A stretch of 64,000 nucleotides of DNA. Source: Paenibacillus endoradicis. Lineage in GTDB: Bacteria; Bacillota; Bacilli; Paenibacillales; Paenibacillaceae. Positions 48,506 through 57,849 of this stretch are shown here, one piece after another (position 1 is the first letter of the stretch; the number at the start of each line of letters is the position of its first letter). Under the pieces are notes generated by a model. That model ran no database searches and was not told where the DNA came from. It saw nothing but the letters and a program-made list of their open reading frames with translations. Both the position numbers and the translations under genes were made by a program. The stretch lies in assembly GCF_024721975.1 (NCBI RefSeq), contig NZ_JANQBB010000003.1, positions 372,001 through 436,000 of the forward strand, in the 5' to 3' direction.

Positions 48506-48934
48506 ATGAAAATTTCTACTAAAGGTCGTTATGGATTAACGATAATGATGGAATTGGCTATGAAGTTTGGAGAAGGCCCAATCTCTTTGAAAAGTATTGC
48601 CGAGAAAAATAGTTTATCAGAGCATTATTTGGAGCAACTAATTGCACCTTTACGTAATGCAGGTTACGTAAAAAGTATTCGTGGCGCATATGGCGGCTAT
48701 GTGCTGTCTAAGGAACCTGCAGAAATAACGACAGGTGACATCATTCGAGTGCTCGAAGGTCCAATATCTCCAGTCGACTTCACAGAAGAAGATGATCCTG
48801 CGAAACGCAATCTGTGGTTACGTATTCGCGATAGTATCGCTAATGTTATGGATTCTACAACATTGGAACATCTAATTAATTATTCAGAAGAGCAGGACAA
48901 AGATAATAGCGATAGCTATATGTTCTACATTTAA
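48506..48934 (+). CDS. cymR: Rrf2-family transcription regulator CymR
   Basis: 142 aa from MKISTKGRYGL (SD GAGGTG); the frame runs 12 codons further up without an SD. Winged-helix Rrf2 repressor with recognition region SLSEHYLEQLIAPL and wing RGAYGGYVL. The protein has no cysteine at all, so it cannot hold an Fe-S cluster as IscR does; this and its place beside the cysteine desulfurase favour CymR, the cysteine-metabolism repressor that works with CysK. Confidence 0.9.
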   Translation: MKISTKGRYGLTIMMELAMKFGEGPISLKSIAEKNSLSEHYLEQLIAPLRNAGYVKSIRGAYGGYVLSKEPAEITTGDIIRVLEGPISPVDFTEEDDPAKRNLWLRIRDSIANVMDSTTLEHLINYSEEQDKDNSDSYMFYI

Positions 48935-48954
48935 TAATGGAGTGAAGTAAGCAT

Positions 48955-50106
48955 ATGAAGTCATATTACTTTGATCATGCAGCAACAACTCCGATACATC
49001 CAGACGTTATTGCTGCAATGATTGCAACAATGCAACAAGGTCCGGGAAATGCTTCAAGTATTCATCGCTTTGGAAGAAACGCCAAACATAGCCTTAATCA
49101 GTCCCGCGACAAAATCAGTTCTATGCTTGGATGTAAGCCGAATGAATTTACTTTCACATCTGGTGGAACTGAAAGTGATAACTTGGCAATCATTGGTGCT
49201 GCGAGAGCACAAGCATTGAAGGGTAGAAAGCATCTTATAACATCTGCTATTGAACATCATGCAGTAATACATTCTATGGAATGGCTTGCTAACAATGAAG
49301 GATTCGATTTAACAATAATATCTGTTGACCAGCAAGGTTATGTAAATATGGCTGAGCTACAAGATGCATTAAGTGAACAAACCGCATTAGTAAGTATTAT
49401 ACATGGCAATAATGAAGTAGGTACTATTCAACCTATTGAGCAAATAGGTGAACTTGTTCATCAAGTAGGTGCGTTATTTCATGTTGATGCTGTTCAAACA
49501 CTCGGATGTGTCACATACTCTCTTCAACAATTACCGGTTGATCTCATGAGTTTCTCCTCTCATAAAATAAATGGTCCTCAAGGCATTGGTGGTTTATATA
49601 TAGCGACAGGTACTCCTATTGAAGCATTACAACAAGGTGGCACACAAGAAAGAAAACGTAGAGCTGGAACAGAAAATCTTGCGGGGATAGTTGGTTTTGC
49701 AACAGCTCTTGACATTTGTGTGAACAAGCGCGAAAAATGGCAACCTTTTGTGACAAATCTTCGTAATAGATGGGTAGAGCTGTTACAACAAGAATTAGAA
49801 AAGTATCCGATCATCGTGAATAGTGATCTTGATCATGGGTTATCTCATATCGTAAACATAAGCTTTGTTGGTGTTGATACAGAAAGCATGTTAATGAATT
49901 TGGATATGGCAGGAATTGCAGTTTCAAGCGGTTCGGCTTGTACTTCTGGATCGTTAGAACGTTCACATGTGTTGAAAGCAATGGGGCTAAGTACTGATCG
50001 ATTAAATAGTGCTGTAAGATTTAGCTTTGGAATGGGCAATACTATAGAGGAAATCGAAGAGGCTGCAACAATAGTTGCTAGTATCGTAAAACGAATCCAC
50101 TCTTAA
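48955..50106 (+). CDS. iscS: Cysteine desulfurase (IscS/NifS type)
   Basis: 383 aa PLP enzyme. PLP lysine in SFSSHKINGPQGIGG, HGNNEVGTIQPI, and the catalytic cysteine loop SSGSACTSGSLERSH. Starts 20 bases behind cymR and is probably co-transcribed with it. It supplies sulfur to MnmA (YrvO role in B. subtilis). Confidence 0.96.
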   Translation: MKSYYFDHAATTPIHPDVIAAMIATMQQGPGNASSIHRFGRNAKHSLNQSRDKISSMLGCKPNEFTFTSGGTESDNLAIIGAARAQALKGRKHLITSAIEHHAVIHSMEWLANNEGFDLTIISVDQQGYVNMAELQDALSEQTALVSIIHGNNEVGTIQPIEQIGELVHQVGALFHVDAVQTLGCVTYSLQQLPVDLMSFSSHKINGPQGIGGLYIATGTPIEALQQGGTQERKRRAGTENLAGIVGFATALDICVNKREKWQPFVTNLRNRWVELLQQELEKYPIIVNSDLDHGLSHIVNISFVGVDTESMLMNLDMAGIAVSSGSACTSGSLERSHVLKAMGLSTDRLNSAVRFSFGMGNTIEEIEEAATIVASIVKRIHS

Positions 50107-50110
50107 GAAT

Positions 50111-50247
50111 ATGTTTCCGAGGCAGCTTTTCATATTGTTAAGAGTAATATCTGTGCAAATATATGAAAAGTCTGAGTAGTATGCTTACGGAGTAACTTTT
50201 CTTACTAAGAAAAGTTACTCACGAAGTCTATGAAAGGTTTTAGGAGG
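50111..50247 (+). promoter_or_regulatory. Two tandem family L units before the PRC-barrel gene
   Basis: Unit 1: CTTTTCATAT (50126-50135) with ATATGAAAAG (50161-50170). Unit 2: begins TATGCTTACGGAGTA; stem AGTAACTTTTCTT with AAGAAAAGTTACT, a perfect 13-bp hairpin with a 3-base loop (50191-50219), then CTATGAAAGGTTTTAGGAGG, which supplies the SD. Confidence 0.78.
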
Positions 50248-50258
50248 CAGCATTTAAC

Positions 50259-50795
50259 ATGATCAGGCTTCAGCAATTAATCGGACTACCTGTCTTAACG
50301 ATCAACAATGGTAAAAAAATTGGTGTCGTCAAGGATGCATGGTTTGATGAGCATTGGAAACTGAAAGGTTTAGTGCTTGAATATGCAAAATGGTTTGCTG
50401 TGAAGGTGCGTACAGTACAATGGAGCGCGGTGTTAACTTGTGGAGATGATGCAGTTTTTATCGCAGATGAGTCACAAGTTGTAACAGGTAAGAAACAGCT
50501 ACTACAGCGTGCTTATTGTATGGGAGTCGTCCAATTGAAGGACATGCCTGTCATAACTGTGACCGGTTCGCAACTTGGTAGAGTGTCCGATGTATATTTT
50601 TACCCATTTCAGGATACACAGATAGTAGGTTATGAGCTTACAGATGGTTTTGTTTCGGATCTAATTGAAGGACGAAAATGGCTCAGAACACCGAGTGATC
50701 TTAATGAAGTATTGCTTGGTCAAGATGCGATAATCGTTCCAGCTGTTAGTGAATCAGAATTGGAGCCAGTCGCAGCTTCCAATGTCAGAGGATAG
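50259..50795 (+). CDS. PRC-barrel domain protein (YrrD-like)
   Basis: 178 aa cytoplasmic protein with two PRC-barrel domains, at about residues 3-75 (GLPVLTINNGKKIGVVKDAW) and 85-160 (DMPVITVTGSQLGRVSDVYF). B. subtilis yrrD lies in the same place. Function unknown; PRC-barrels often bind RNA or mediate protein contacts, as in RimM. Confidence 0.85.
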   Translation: MIRLQQLIGLPVLTINNGKKIGVVKDAWFDEHWKLKGLVLEYAKWFAVKVRTVQWSAVLTCGDDAVFIADESQVVTGKKQLLQRAYCMGVVQLKDMPVITVTGSQLGRVSDVYFYPFQDTQIVGYELTDGFVSDLIEGRKWLRTPSDLNEVLLGQDAIIVPAVSESELEPVAASNVRG

Positions 50796-50807
50796 GGAGT
50801 AGTGTTT

Positions 50808-51011
50808 ATGAGATGTCCGAACTGTAACTCGAAAGATATAGGTAAAATCGGATCACACCAATTCTATTGCTGGGGCTGCTATATTGAATTAGCTGTCAAC
50901 GGTGATAAAATGTCAGTGTATCAAGTTGAAGAAGATGGTACATTAAGTTCTTTGGATGATTTGTTTTTTGAAGATCAGTCAGCAGAACAACCTGAAATAC
51001 ACTTAAATTAA
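50808..51011 (+). CDS. Small zinc-ribbon protein
   Basis: 67 aa from ATG 50808 (SD AGGGAG); GTG 50802 is an alternative. Two CxxC pairs (CPNCNSK and YCWGC, 17 residues apart) can bind one zinc. The C-terminal half is acidic (VEEDGTLSSLDDLFFEDQ). No family recognised. It follows the PRC-barrel gene by 12 bases and ends in a terminator, so both belong to one unit. Confidence 0.78.
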   Translation: MRCPNCNSKDIGKIGSHQFYCWGCYIELAVNGDKMSVYQVEEDGTLSSLDDLFFEDQSAEQPEIHLN

Positions 51012-51046
51012 CATGCAATGGATTTCACCTAGCATGTATCAACTAT

Positions 51047-51118
51047 AGAAGGTCTGTAGCTTAGAATGATGCCCAATGAAACGGTCATTTACTTATTCGC
51101 TGCATGACCTTCTTTTTT
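51047..51118 (+). terminator. Terminator behind the zinc-ribbon gene
   Basis: AGAAGGTC (51047-51054) pairs with GACCTTCT (51106-51113), with inner GTAGC/GCTGC support, followed by TTTTT. Confidence 0.75.
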
Positions 51119-51199
51119 GTGCGGATTTATTTAGGTGCAACTTTACAAAGTAAAGAAAGTCTAATATTATTATGGTAAAAAATGTATGTACGAACTTAC

Positions 51200-51540
51200 A
51201 ATCAGGACTTATGGAGTACGTGAGTATAAATGGTAATTATTAGAATCTATACTTATATAAACCGTCGAGTAGGTCATGCTGGATGATCTGGCCAATAGCT
51301 AGCCATATGACATTCAAAACGGTACGCTCCTATGTCAAAATAAAAGTAGGTTCACTCGATCCCTTTTTGGTCATTGACGCTTATATTGCCTCAATTCATC
51401 ATCAGAGATATACCCGTCGGAAAAGGTATTATTCGTAATTATTGTGAAGAAGTAAAAACGAGTGATGAGAGCTACACCCACGGCGAGATGCTCGCTGACT
51501 CTCCAAAACTCGTTGCCAGGTTGTGCATTTACCATTAAGC
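51200..51540 (+). pseudogene. Possible relic of an IS21-type transposase, with nearby decayed sequence
   Basis: An open stretch at 51289-51438 reads WPIASHMTFKTVRSYVKIK, then GSLDPFLVIDAYIASIHHQR, followed by YTRRKRYYS and a stop. The helix-turn-helix-like KTVRSYVK and the following 'LDPF...I' resemble the N-terminus of IstA. It lacks a start and a catalytic domain, and the rest of 51120-51686 has no gene I can support. Weak call. Confidence 0.28.
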
Positions 51541-51686
51541 GGTGTGAACTGACATGTTACGAGATCAAATATCAATATTCCTTTCGTGAATTATTTTGTA
51601 TTTATTATCGTTAAGAATATAATAAGTGATTTTTATTTATTGAAATAGACCTTTTAAAATATAATTTCTTTAAGGTGGGATGTATA

Positions 51687-52439
51687 ATGAGCATGGATAA
51701 TGAGAATTTAAATCGTGAAATAAAAGAAAACGAAGATATAAATAGTTATATTCAAGTAACTCCTACACGAAAAATAATAGCAATGCGTACACTTCAAAGC
51801 GCAAGAGAAATCCCTCACTCCCTCAATACAATAGAGACAGATGTAACAAATCTTGTATTGCTCCGAGCAAAACTTAAATATGATTTTATGAATAAAAATA
51901 AAGTGAACTTAACATATCTTCCATTTCTCATAAAAGCTGTTTCCACTGCTATAACTGAATACCCGGTGATTAACTCAGTGTGGGCAGTAGACAAAATTAT
52001 TGTTAAACGTGATGTGAATGTGTCTCTGCTAATAGGTACCGAGGATGCTGTTCTCGCTCCAGTCATCAAACATGCAGATAAGAAGAGTATTACAGAAATC
52101 GCAATTGAAATCGATAGCTTAACGCGACTGGCTCGTTCAGGTAAGCTTAAACTTGATCAAATACAAGAAGGCACGATTACAATTAATAATACTGGAGCAT
52201 TTGGTTCCATACTTTCTTATCCTACTATCAATTATCCTCAAGCAGCCATATTGACATTTGAATCTATCGTAAGTAGACCTCGAGTCATCCATGAGATGAT
52301 TGCTATCCGCTCTGTTGTTAACCTGTGTCTTTCTAGCGATAGTCGAGTATTGGATGCCAATATCGTTGGGCAATTTTTGAAAAAAACAAAAGAATACATG
52401 GAAGCTTATCATTTAGATACAGTTATTACTAAATTATAG
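51687..52439 (+). CDS. Free-standing E2-type 2-oxoacid dehydrogenase acyltransferase domain lacking the catalytic His
   Basis: 250 aa from ATG 51687, about 8 bases behind SD AAGGTGG. Covers only the catalytic domain of an E2 acyltransferase: TPTRKIIAMRTLQSAREIPH near residue 25, LPFLIKAVSTAITEYPVINS, and GTITINNTGAFGS...INYPQAAIL. No lipoyl or subunit-binding domain. The active-site signature normally HRxxDG is SRVLDAN here, so the catalytic histidine is Ser and the Gly is Ala. The chloramphenicol-acetyltransferase-like trimer may still form, but transfer by the usual mechanism is not expected. No E1 or E3 gene nearby. It stands in a decayed accessory stretch. Confidence 0.72.
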   Translation: MSMDNENLNREIKENEDINSYIQVTPTRKIIAMRTLQSAREIPHSLNTIETDVTNLVLLRAKLKYDFMNKNKVNLTYLPFLIKAVSTAITEYPVINSVWAVDKIIVKRDVNVSLLIGTEDAVLAPVIKHADKKSITEIAIEIDSLTRLARSGKLKLDQIQEGTITINNTGAFGSILSYPTINYPQAAILTFESIVSRPRVIHEMIAIRSVVNLCLSSDSRVLDANIVGQFLKKTKEYMEAYHLDTVITKL

Positions 52440-52559
52440 AAATTTGATTGTAACTATTCATTTAAGCCGATAGCAGGCAGTTCATCTGAATTGGAGTGAG
52501 ATGTCTGATTCAGTTTGAAGACAAGCCACACGATTCTTGCCAAATGTCTACCAATCAAT

Positions 52560-52893
52560 TGTTTTTGTAAAGTAAACGAGTGTATGTATCAGATGATCGA
52601 GGATATATTACCCATACAAATGAAAGGAATTATTGGTACTTATCAAAGCTACATTGATCACCAGATGGCAGCTTAGTAGCCTTTCAAGCCGAATCTAATG
52701 GGTTTATGATCTTGAGTTAAGGTCATTTTTATAGCAGTAGGGATATTATTGGGATGGATGTCAGATGGCATGCTCGTTTATATGAACACACAAGATCAGA
52801 TGTCGTATTTTGAAAAAATAACAGAGGGTTTCGAGATTCGATCGTTCTTTAATAGTCTATACTCGATTAACGATAGGTTATTATTAGTTTTAC
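52560..52893 (+). pseudogene. Decayed beta-propeller (TolB/WD40-like) gene fragment
   Basis: In frame from 52577: RVYVSDDRGYITHTNERN, WYLSKLH, a TGA, then SPDGSLVAFQAESNGFMIL and TAA at 52718. The TGA stands where TGG (Trp) would give the blade motif WSPDGSLVAF. A second piece from 52749 reads GWMSDGMLVYMNTQDQ, another blade. No intact start or frame. The rest of 52440-52576 shows nothing recognisable. Confidence 0.42.
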
Positions 52894-52934
52894 AAAAAGC
52901 AGCAACTCTTTATCTTAAGAGTTGCTGCTTTTTG
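52894..52934. terminator. Strong bidirectional terminator
   Basis: AAAAAGCAGCAACTCTT / AAGAGTTGCTGCTTTTT, a perfect 17-bp stem with loop TATCTT, just behind the decayed propeller fragment. It suggests a real gene once ended here. Confidence 0.92.
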
Positions 52935-52998
52935 TGCTGAATAGGAATACTTGTACATATAATGGCAAAGAATAGTTAGAATGAAGGTGGTGTGACGA

Positions 52999-54069
52999 TT
53001 GGAGCGATTTACGAAAAATAGATTTTTTGTCGTCTTAATTTATGCAATATTACTATTAGTAGTTATTTATTTTATGCTTTTGTTAAAGCCGATTCTTGCA
53101 ACCATTTTTTCATTCTTAAAGGCTGTTCTCGGACCTTTTATCGTTGCTATGATTATTTCTTACATTCTGAATCCTATCGTTACTATGTTACATGAACGGA
53201 AAGTCCCACGAACGATGGCTGTATTATTAATCTATGCTGTTTTTTGTACGATTTTAACCGTGATTATTATTAACTTTATTCCTATGTTCCTCGAACAGAT
53301 GCAAGAGTTGAATAAACACTTACCTGAACTTTCCATGCGAGCCCAAGGACTAGTTACAGATTTTAATAATAACGCACTTCTACCAGAAAGTTTACGCGAA
53401 GGTGTCAATAAATCATTAGTATTAATGGAACGTCGCATCTCAGAAACATTACTTACTTTTGTCAACAATATTGGTGAGATGGTTGGTGCTTTATTCGTAG
53501 TTTTTGTTGTACCATTTCTAGCGTTTTACATTTTGAAAGATTTTGATGTGTTTGAACGTGCAGTAATAAGGTATGTTCCTAAGTCTCATCGTAAAAACAC
53601 GGTTAGATTGTTGAAGGACATAGATGATGCATTGGGCAGTTATATACGGGGACAACTATTAGTATGTGTCATTGTTGGAACGTTAGCGTATGTAGGATAT
53701 TTATTAGTGGGCATGCCTTATGCATTACTACTAGCGAGCATCGTTGCAGTTACCAATGTCATCCCATATGTCGGACCTTTTATTGGAGCTGCACCAGCTT
53801 TATTGATGGCATCAACAGTTTCTGTAAAAATGATGCTGCTTATCGTCATCGTTAATACAATCTGTCAAATTCTTGAAGGTAACATTATTTCTCCACAAGT
53901 AGTAGGTCGTACATTACATTTACATCCACTATTGATCATCTTTGCACTCATCGTAGGTGGTCAAGTTGCAGGAATTATTGGAATGATTCTTGCTGTTCCG
54001 ATATTTGCTACAGGAAAAGTGATTGTACAGCATATGTTTGCTTACTATGTTCGAAGAAAGATTATTTGA
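52999..54069 (+). CDS. AI-2E family transporter (YrrI-like)
   Basis: 356 aa, about eight transmembrane segments in the PerM/AI-2E pattern: two N-terminal, a long periplasmic stretch (about 85-150), then the conserved core FVVFVVPFLAFYILKDFD and VTNVIPYVGPFIGAAPALL, DD-like GNIISPQVVGRTLHLHPLL. TTG start behind SD AAGGTGG. Same place as yrrI, before alaS, in B. subtilis. The substrate is not known; some members export AI-2 or work as Na+/H+ antiporters. Confidence 0.9.
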   Translation: MERFTKNRFFVVLIYAILLLVVIYFMLLLKPILATIFSFLKAVLGPFIVAMIISYILNPIVTMLHERKVPRTMAVLLIYAVFCTILTVIIINFIPMFLEQMQELNKHLPELSMRAQGLVTDFNNNALLPESLREGVNKSLVLMERRISETLLTFVNNIGEMVGALFVVFVVPFLAFYILKDFDVFERAVIRYVPKSHRKNTVRLLKDIDDALGSYIRGQLLVCVIVGTLAYVGYLLVGMPYALLLASIVAVTNVIPYVGPFIGAAPALLMASTVSVKMMLLIVIVNTICQILEGNIISPQVVGRTLHLHPLLIIFALIVGGQVAGIIGMILAVPIFATGKVIVQHMFAYYVRRKII

Positions 54070-54123
54070 CAGCTATATAGTCACTAGCTATAATTTGTAC
54101 AGAAGTAATATAAGTTGTAGTTC

Positions 54124-54284
54124 ATAAAGCAGTCTTTGATAACGATGATTAACTTCATAGTTTATTCGACATCGAATATGAAGCGAACTTGGAAAGTCAG
54201 GGCCGCGTGTACCAATTACGTACACTTGAGTTTCCTCCTTCCTCAAGTGCGCTCCATCTTCTCGATTCTGAAAGCATGCTTTAT
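54124..54284 (+). repeat. Family P palindromic element, copy F (161 bp)
   Basis: Left arm ATAAAGCAGTCTTTGATAAC; right arm reverse complement ATAAAGCATGCTTTCAGAAT. Core TTATTCGACATCGAATATG and GTGTACCAATTACGTACAC, then CCATCTTCTCGATTCTGAAAG. A further left-end piece (GGTAGTTCAAAAAG) follows at about 54300. Confidence 0.85.
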
Positions 54285-54337
54285 TAACCTTCATTGGAAG
54301 AGGTAGTTCAAAAAGTTAGACAATCAATAACAACAAA

Positions 54338-54577
54338 ACGTCGACGAAATCAATTATGTTATAGCCCATTAGCCAGAGATAGCGTTCCTTTTCATAATGA
54401 ATTGGTTGGAAGAGCGCTTCTAATGAAGGATAACAGAAAGCTATTTTCTGAGTGTGAGTGAAACTCATCGGGTGGACCCGTTATTGTCCTTGAAGGCGAT
54501 TGTGATGCTATGCTCACAATAACCAGGGTGGTACCGCGAAATAACATTCGTCCCTGTTTTAACAGGGGCTTTTTTTG
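54338..54577 (+). promoter_or_regulatory. T-box leader of alaS
   Basis: Stem I with AGAGATAGCG; specifier GCT (Ala, 54440-54442) in GAAAGCTATTTTCTGAG; T-box AGGGTGGTACCGCG (54525-54538); terminator CCCTG-TTTTAA-CAGGG with seven T (54552-54576). Uncharged tRNA-Ala should let transcription continue. alaS starts more than 300 bases after the terminator because family L copies intervene. Confidence 0.95.
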
Positions 54578-54610
54578 TTTTCATTTACTAAACAAATTAG
54601 CAATAACTTA

Positions 54611-54883
54611 CAGTCATCTACGAAAAGGTTAAGCTTTCGATGTAACTTTTCATTACAGAGAAGTATATCGAATATTATATGAAAAGTTAGATTATGCTTA
54701 CGTTGCAATTTTTCGTTGCATAGTCGTATAACAGTCATCTACGAAAAATAGGTTAAGCTTTCGATGTAACTTTTCATTACAGAGAAGTATATCGAATATT
54801 ATATGAAAAGTTAGATTATGCTTACGTTGCAATTTTTCGTTGCATAGTCGTATAACAGTCATCTACGAAAAATTTTAGGAGGT
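54611..54883 (+). promoter_or_regulatory. Duplicated family L leader before alaS
   Basis: A ~121-bp block (from CAGTCATCTACGAAAA) occurs at 54611 and 54732, and its first 16 bases again at 54856. Each block holds stem AACTTTTCAT...ATGAAAAGTT and the arm AATTTTTCGT. The last copy completes a different stem, AATTTTTCGT...ACGAAAAATT, directly followed by TTAGGAGG, the alaS SD. Two pairs differ from the consensus stem, changed on both arms. Confidence 0.85.
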
Positions 54884-54889
54884 CATAAA

Positions 54890-57523
54890 ATGAAAGCAAG
54901 TGAAATTCGCGCGAAATGGTTAGCTTTTTTTGAAAGTAAAGGACATGCTGTTGAACCTAGTGCTTCTCTAGTTCCACATAATGATCCATCTCTACTATGG
55001 ATTAATGCAGGTATGGCTCCATTAAAATCATACTTTGATGGTCGTGAAATCCCAGCAAATCCACGTATTACGAACTCACAAAAATGTATACGTACAAATG
55101 ATATTGAGAATGTTGGTAAAACTCGTCGTCATCATACATTTTTCGAAATGCTTGGTAACTTCTCTATTGGTGATTATTTCAAGGAAGAAGTTATAACTTG
55201 GGCGTGGGAATTCTTAACGGATAAGAAGTGGATTGGATTCGATCCAGAGCGACTTTCTGTTACTGTTTATCCTGAGGATGAGGAAGCTTATCGTTACTGG
55301 AATGAGAAGATTGGCTTGCCAGCAGAACGCATTTATAAATTAGAAGAAAATTTCTGGGATATTGGTGAAGGTCCTTGCGGTCCATGTACAGAGATATTCT
55401 ATGATCGTGGCGATAAATATGGTGATCTTAATGATCCAGAATGTTGGCCAGGTGGGGAGAATGAGCGTTTCCTAGAAGTATGGAACCTTGTATTCTCACA
55501 ATTCAACCATAATAAAGATGGTAGCTATACTCCGCTTCCGAATAAAAACATCGATACAGGTGCTGGTTTAGAACGTATCACATCGATCCTGCAAGATGCA
55601 GAATCAAACTTTGATACAGACCTATTTATGCCGATTATTAATTGCACATGTGAAATCGCAGGCGTGTCATATAAAGTATCAGAAGATCAAGACGTAGCGT
55701 TGAAAGTTATCGCGGACCATGTTCGTACTGTTGTATTTGCAGTAGGTGATGGCGTTATGCCTTCTAATGAAGGCCGTGGTTATATCATCCGTCGTTTGCT
55801 TCGTCGTGCAGTACGTTACGGTAAAGCACTAGGTGTAGACAAGCCATTCCTATATGGACTTACAGGCATCGTTGGTGATGTAATGGGTGTCTACTATCCA
55901 GAAGTAGTGGAAAAACGTGAATTTATTGAAAAAGTGATTAGAACAGAGGAAGAACGCTTCCACGAAACATTATCTGATGGTCTTGTATTACTATCTAATC
56001 TAGTTGATCATGCAAAAGCAAATAAAATCACTGTAATTAATGGTGATGATGCTTTCAAATTGTACGATACTTATGGATTCCCATTTGATTTAACTGAAGA
56101 TTTTGCTATGGAGCAAGGAATGACTGTAGATCGTGAAGGTTTCGATGCTGCAATGGAAGCACAACGTGAACGTGCTCGTTCTGCACGTCAAGATGCAGGA
56201 TCTATGAAGGTTCAAGGTGGTCCTCTTGCTGATCTTACGATTAAAAGTCAATTTGTTGGCTATACTGAATTGGTAGTAAAATCCACAATTACAGCACTTG
56301 TAACAGAAGATCAACTTCTTGAAGAAGCGGGTGCAGGTACGCAAGTATTACTATTGCTTGATACGACACCATTCTATGCAGAAAGTGGAGGTCAAATCGG
56401 TGATAGAGGTACAATTACTGGTGAAGGTTTCGTAATTGAAGTAGAAAACGTTACGAAAGCACCTCATGGACAAACCCTTCATCACGCAGTAGTCGTAGAA
56501 GGTATAGCGAAAGTGAATGCGGAAGTAACAGCACAAGTGAACAAATCTGTTCGTGAAGATGTTGTGAAAAATCATACAGCGACACATTTACTACACAAAG
56601 CTTTGAAAGAAGTACTGGGTGATCATGTTAATCAAGCAGGTTCTTTAGTAGAAGGTGAACGTCTGCGCTTTGACTTCTCGCATTTCGGTTCTATTACTGC
56701 TGAGGAACTCGTAGATATTGAAAGAAGAGTAAATGAGCAAATTTGGCTTGGTACTCCAGTAGTTATCCAGCAAAAGAAAATTGACGAAGCGAAAGCAATG
56801 GGCGCTATGGCGTTGTTCGGTGAGAAATATGGTGATGTTGTACGTGTCGTACAAGTCGGCCAATACTCAATTGAACTTTGCGGTGGTTGTCATGTTAACA
56901 ACACTTCTGAAATCGGACTGTTCAAATTACTAAGTGAAAGTGGTATCGGTTCTGGTGTGCGTCGTATTGAAGCAGTAACTGGAAAACAAGCGTATCTTTA
57001 TTATGAATCTCAACTTGAAGTATTGAAACAAGCAGCATCACAATTGAAAACTAACGTAGCGGATGTACCAAAACGTATTGATGCACTAAACGGCCAAGTG
57101 AAAGAATTAATGCGCGACAATGAATCTCTACAAAACAAACTAAGTCATATAGAAGCAGGTTCATTACTAGATGCCGTTGTTAAAGTAGGAGAAGTTTCAA
57201 TTCTAACTGCAAAAGTAAATGCATCCAATATGGAAGCTTTACGTAGTATTGTAGATGAGTTGAAAACAAAACTTCCTACAAGCGTTATCGTACTAGGTGC
57301 AACAGCAGAAGATAAAGTTAATCTGGCAGCAGCAGTTTCTCAAGATCTTGTGAAAAAAGGCTTCCATGCAGGTAAAATTATTAAAGAAGCAGCTCAGCTA
57401 TGTGGTGGTAATGGCGGTGGTCGTCCTGATATGGCGCAAGCTGGCGGTAAAGATGTAGAAAAAATTGATCAAGCATTGAAACTTGCACAGGAACTAGTTG
57501 TTAGCCAAGCAAATGTGATATAG
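54890..57523 (+). CDS. alaS: Alanyl-tRNA synthetase
   Basis: 877 aa, full-length AlaRS. Catalytic domain from [18 protein letters not shown] with motif 2 region [20 protein letters not shown] and motif 3 around [11 protein letters not shown]; editing domain with HTATHLLH and CGGCHVNN (zinc ligands); C-terminal DHHA1/C-Ala domain with [15 protein letters not shown]. Followed within 50 bases by ireB and ruvX, the usual alaS-yrzL-ruvX order. Confidence 0.97.
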   Translation: MKASEIRAKWLAFFESKGHAVEPSASLVPHNDPSLLWINAGMAPLKSYFDGREIPANPRITNSQKCIRTNDIENVGKTRRHHTFFEMLGNFSIGDYFKEEVITWAWEFLTDKKWIGFDPERLSVTVYPEDEEAYRYWNEKIGLPAERIYKLEENFWDIGEGPCGPCTEIFYDRGDKYGDLNDPECWPGGENERFLEVWNLVFSQFNHNKDGSYTPLPNKNIDTGAGLERITSILQDAESNFDTDLFMPIINCTCEIAGVSYKVSEDQDVALKVIADHVRTVVFAVGDGVMPSNEGRGYIIRRLLRRAVRYGKALGVDKPFLYGLTGIVGDVMGVYYPEVVEKREFIEKVIRTEEERFHETLSDGLVLLSNLVDHAKANKITVINGDDAFKLYDTYGFPFDLTEDFAMEQGMTVDREGFDAAMEAQRERARSARQDAGSMKVQGGPLADLTIKSQFVGYTELVVKSTITALVTEDQLLEEAGAGTQVLLLLDTTPFYAESGGQIGDRGTITGEGFVIEVENVTKAPHGQTLHHAVVVEGIAKVNAEVTAQVNKSVREDVVKNHTATHLLHKALKEVLGDHVNQAGSLVEGERLRFDFSHFGSITAEELVDIERRVNEQIWLGTPVVIQQKKIDEAKAMGAMALFGEKYGDVVRVVQVGQYSIELCGGCHVNNTSEIGLFKLLSESGIGSGVRRIEAVTGKQAYLYYESQLEVLKQAASQLKTNVADVPKRIDALNGQVKELMRDNESLQNKLSHIEAGSLLDAVVKVGEVSILTAKVNASNMEALRSIVDELKTKLPTSVIVLGATAEDKVNLAAAVSQDLVKKGFHAGKIIKEAAQLCGGNGGGRPDMAQAGGKDVEKIDQALKLAQELVVSQANVI

Positions 57524-57570
57524 TAGAACTAAGCCATATGGTATGGCATACGTATTAGGGGGTGTTGCTG

Positions 57571-57831
57571 ATGAGTTCAATGGATCAGACGATGAAGTTT
57601 AACGTGAAAATTGAGGGTGATGATTCCTCAGAAGATGTTCTGCTTAAGGTATATGATGCCTTACTTGAGAAAGACTATAATCCGATTAACCAGATCGTCG
57701 GCTATTTGTTGTCAGGAGACCCCGCTTACATCCCGCGTCATAACAATGCTAGAAGTATGATCGGCAAGAAAGAGCGTGATGAGCTTATTGAAGAGTTAGT
57801 TCGCTTTTATCTCTTGCATAAGAAAGAGTAA
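57571..57831 (+). CDS. ireB: IreB family regulatory phosphoprotein (UPF0297)
   Basis: 86 aa from ATG 57571 (SD AGGGGGTG); GTG 57562 would add three residues. Conserved [20 protein letters not shown] and [10 protein letters not shown]. In enterococci IreB is a target of the kinase IreK and affects cephalosporin resistance; B. subtilis yrzL is the relative. Ends one base before the frame of ruvX opens. Confidence 0.93.
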   Translation: MSSMDQTMKFNVKIEGDDSSEDVLLKVYDALLEKDYNPINQIVGYLLSGDPAYIPRHNNARSMIGKKERDELIEELVRFYLLHKKE

Positions 57832-57849
57832 TTGAGGGGCCGAACAAAT

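Noticed and set aside
52749..52940. Small 63-codon gene before the AI-2E gene
   Set aside because: It begins inside a propeller blade motif, ends in the terminator, and has no SD; better read as part of a decayed propeller gene.
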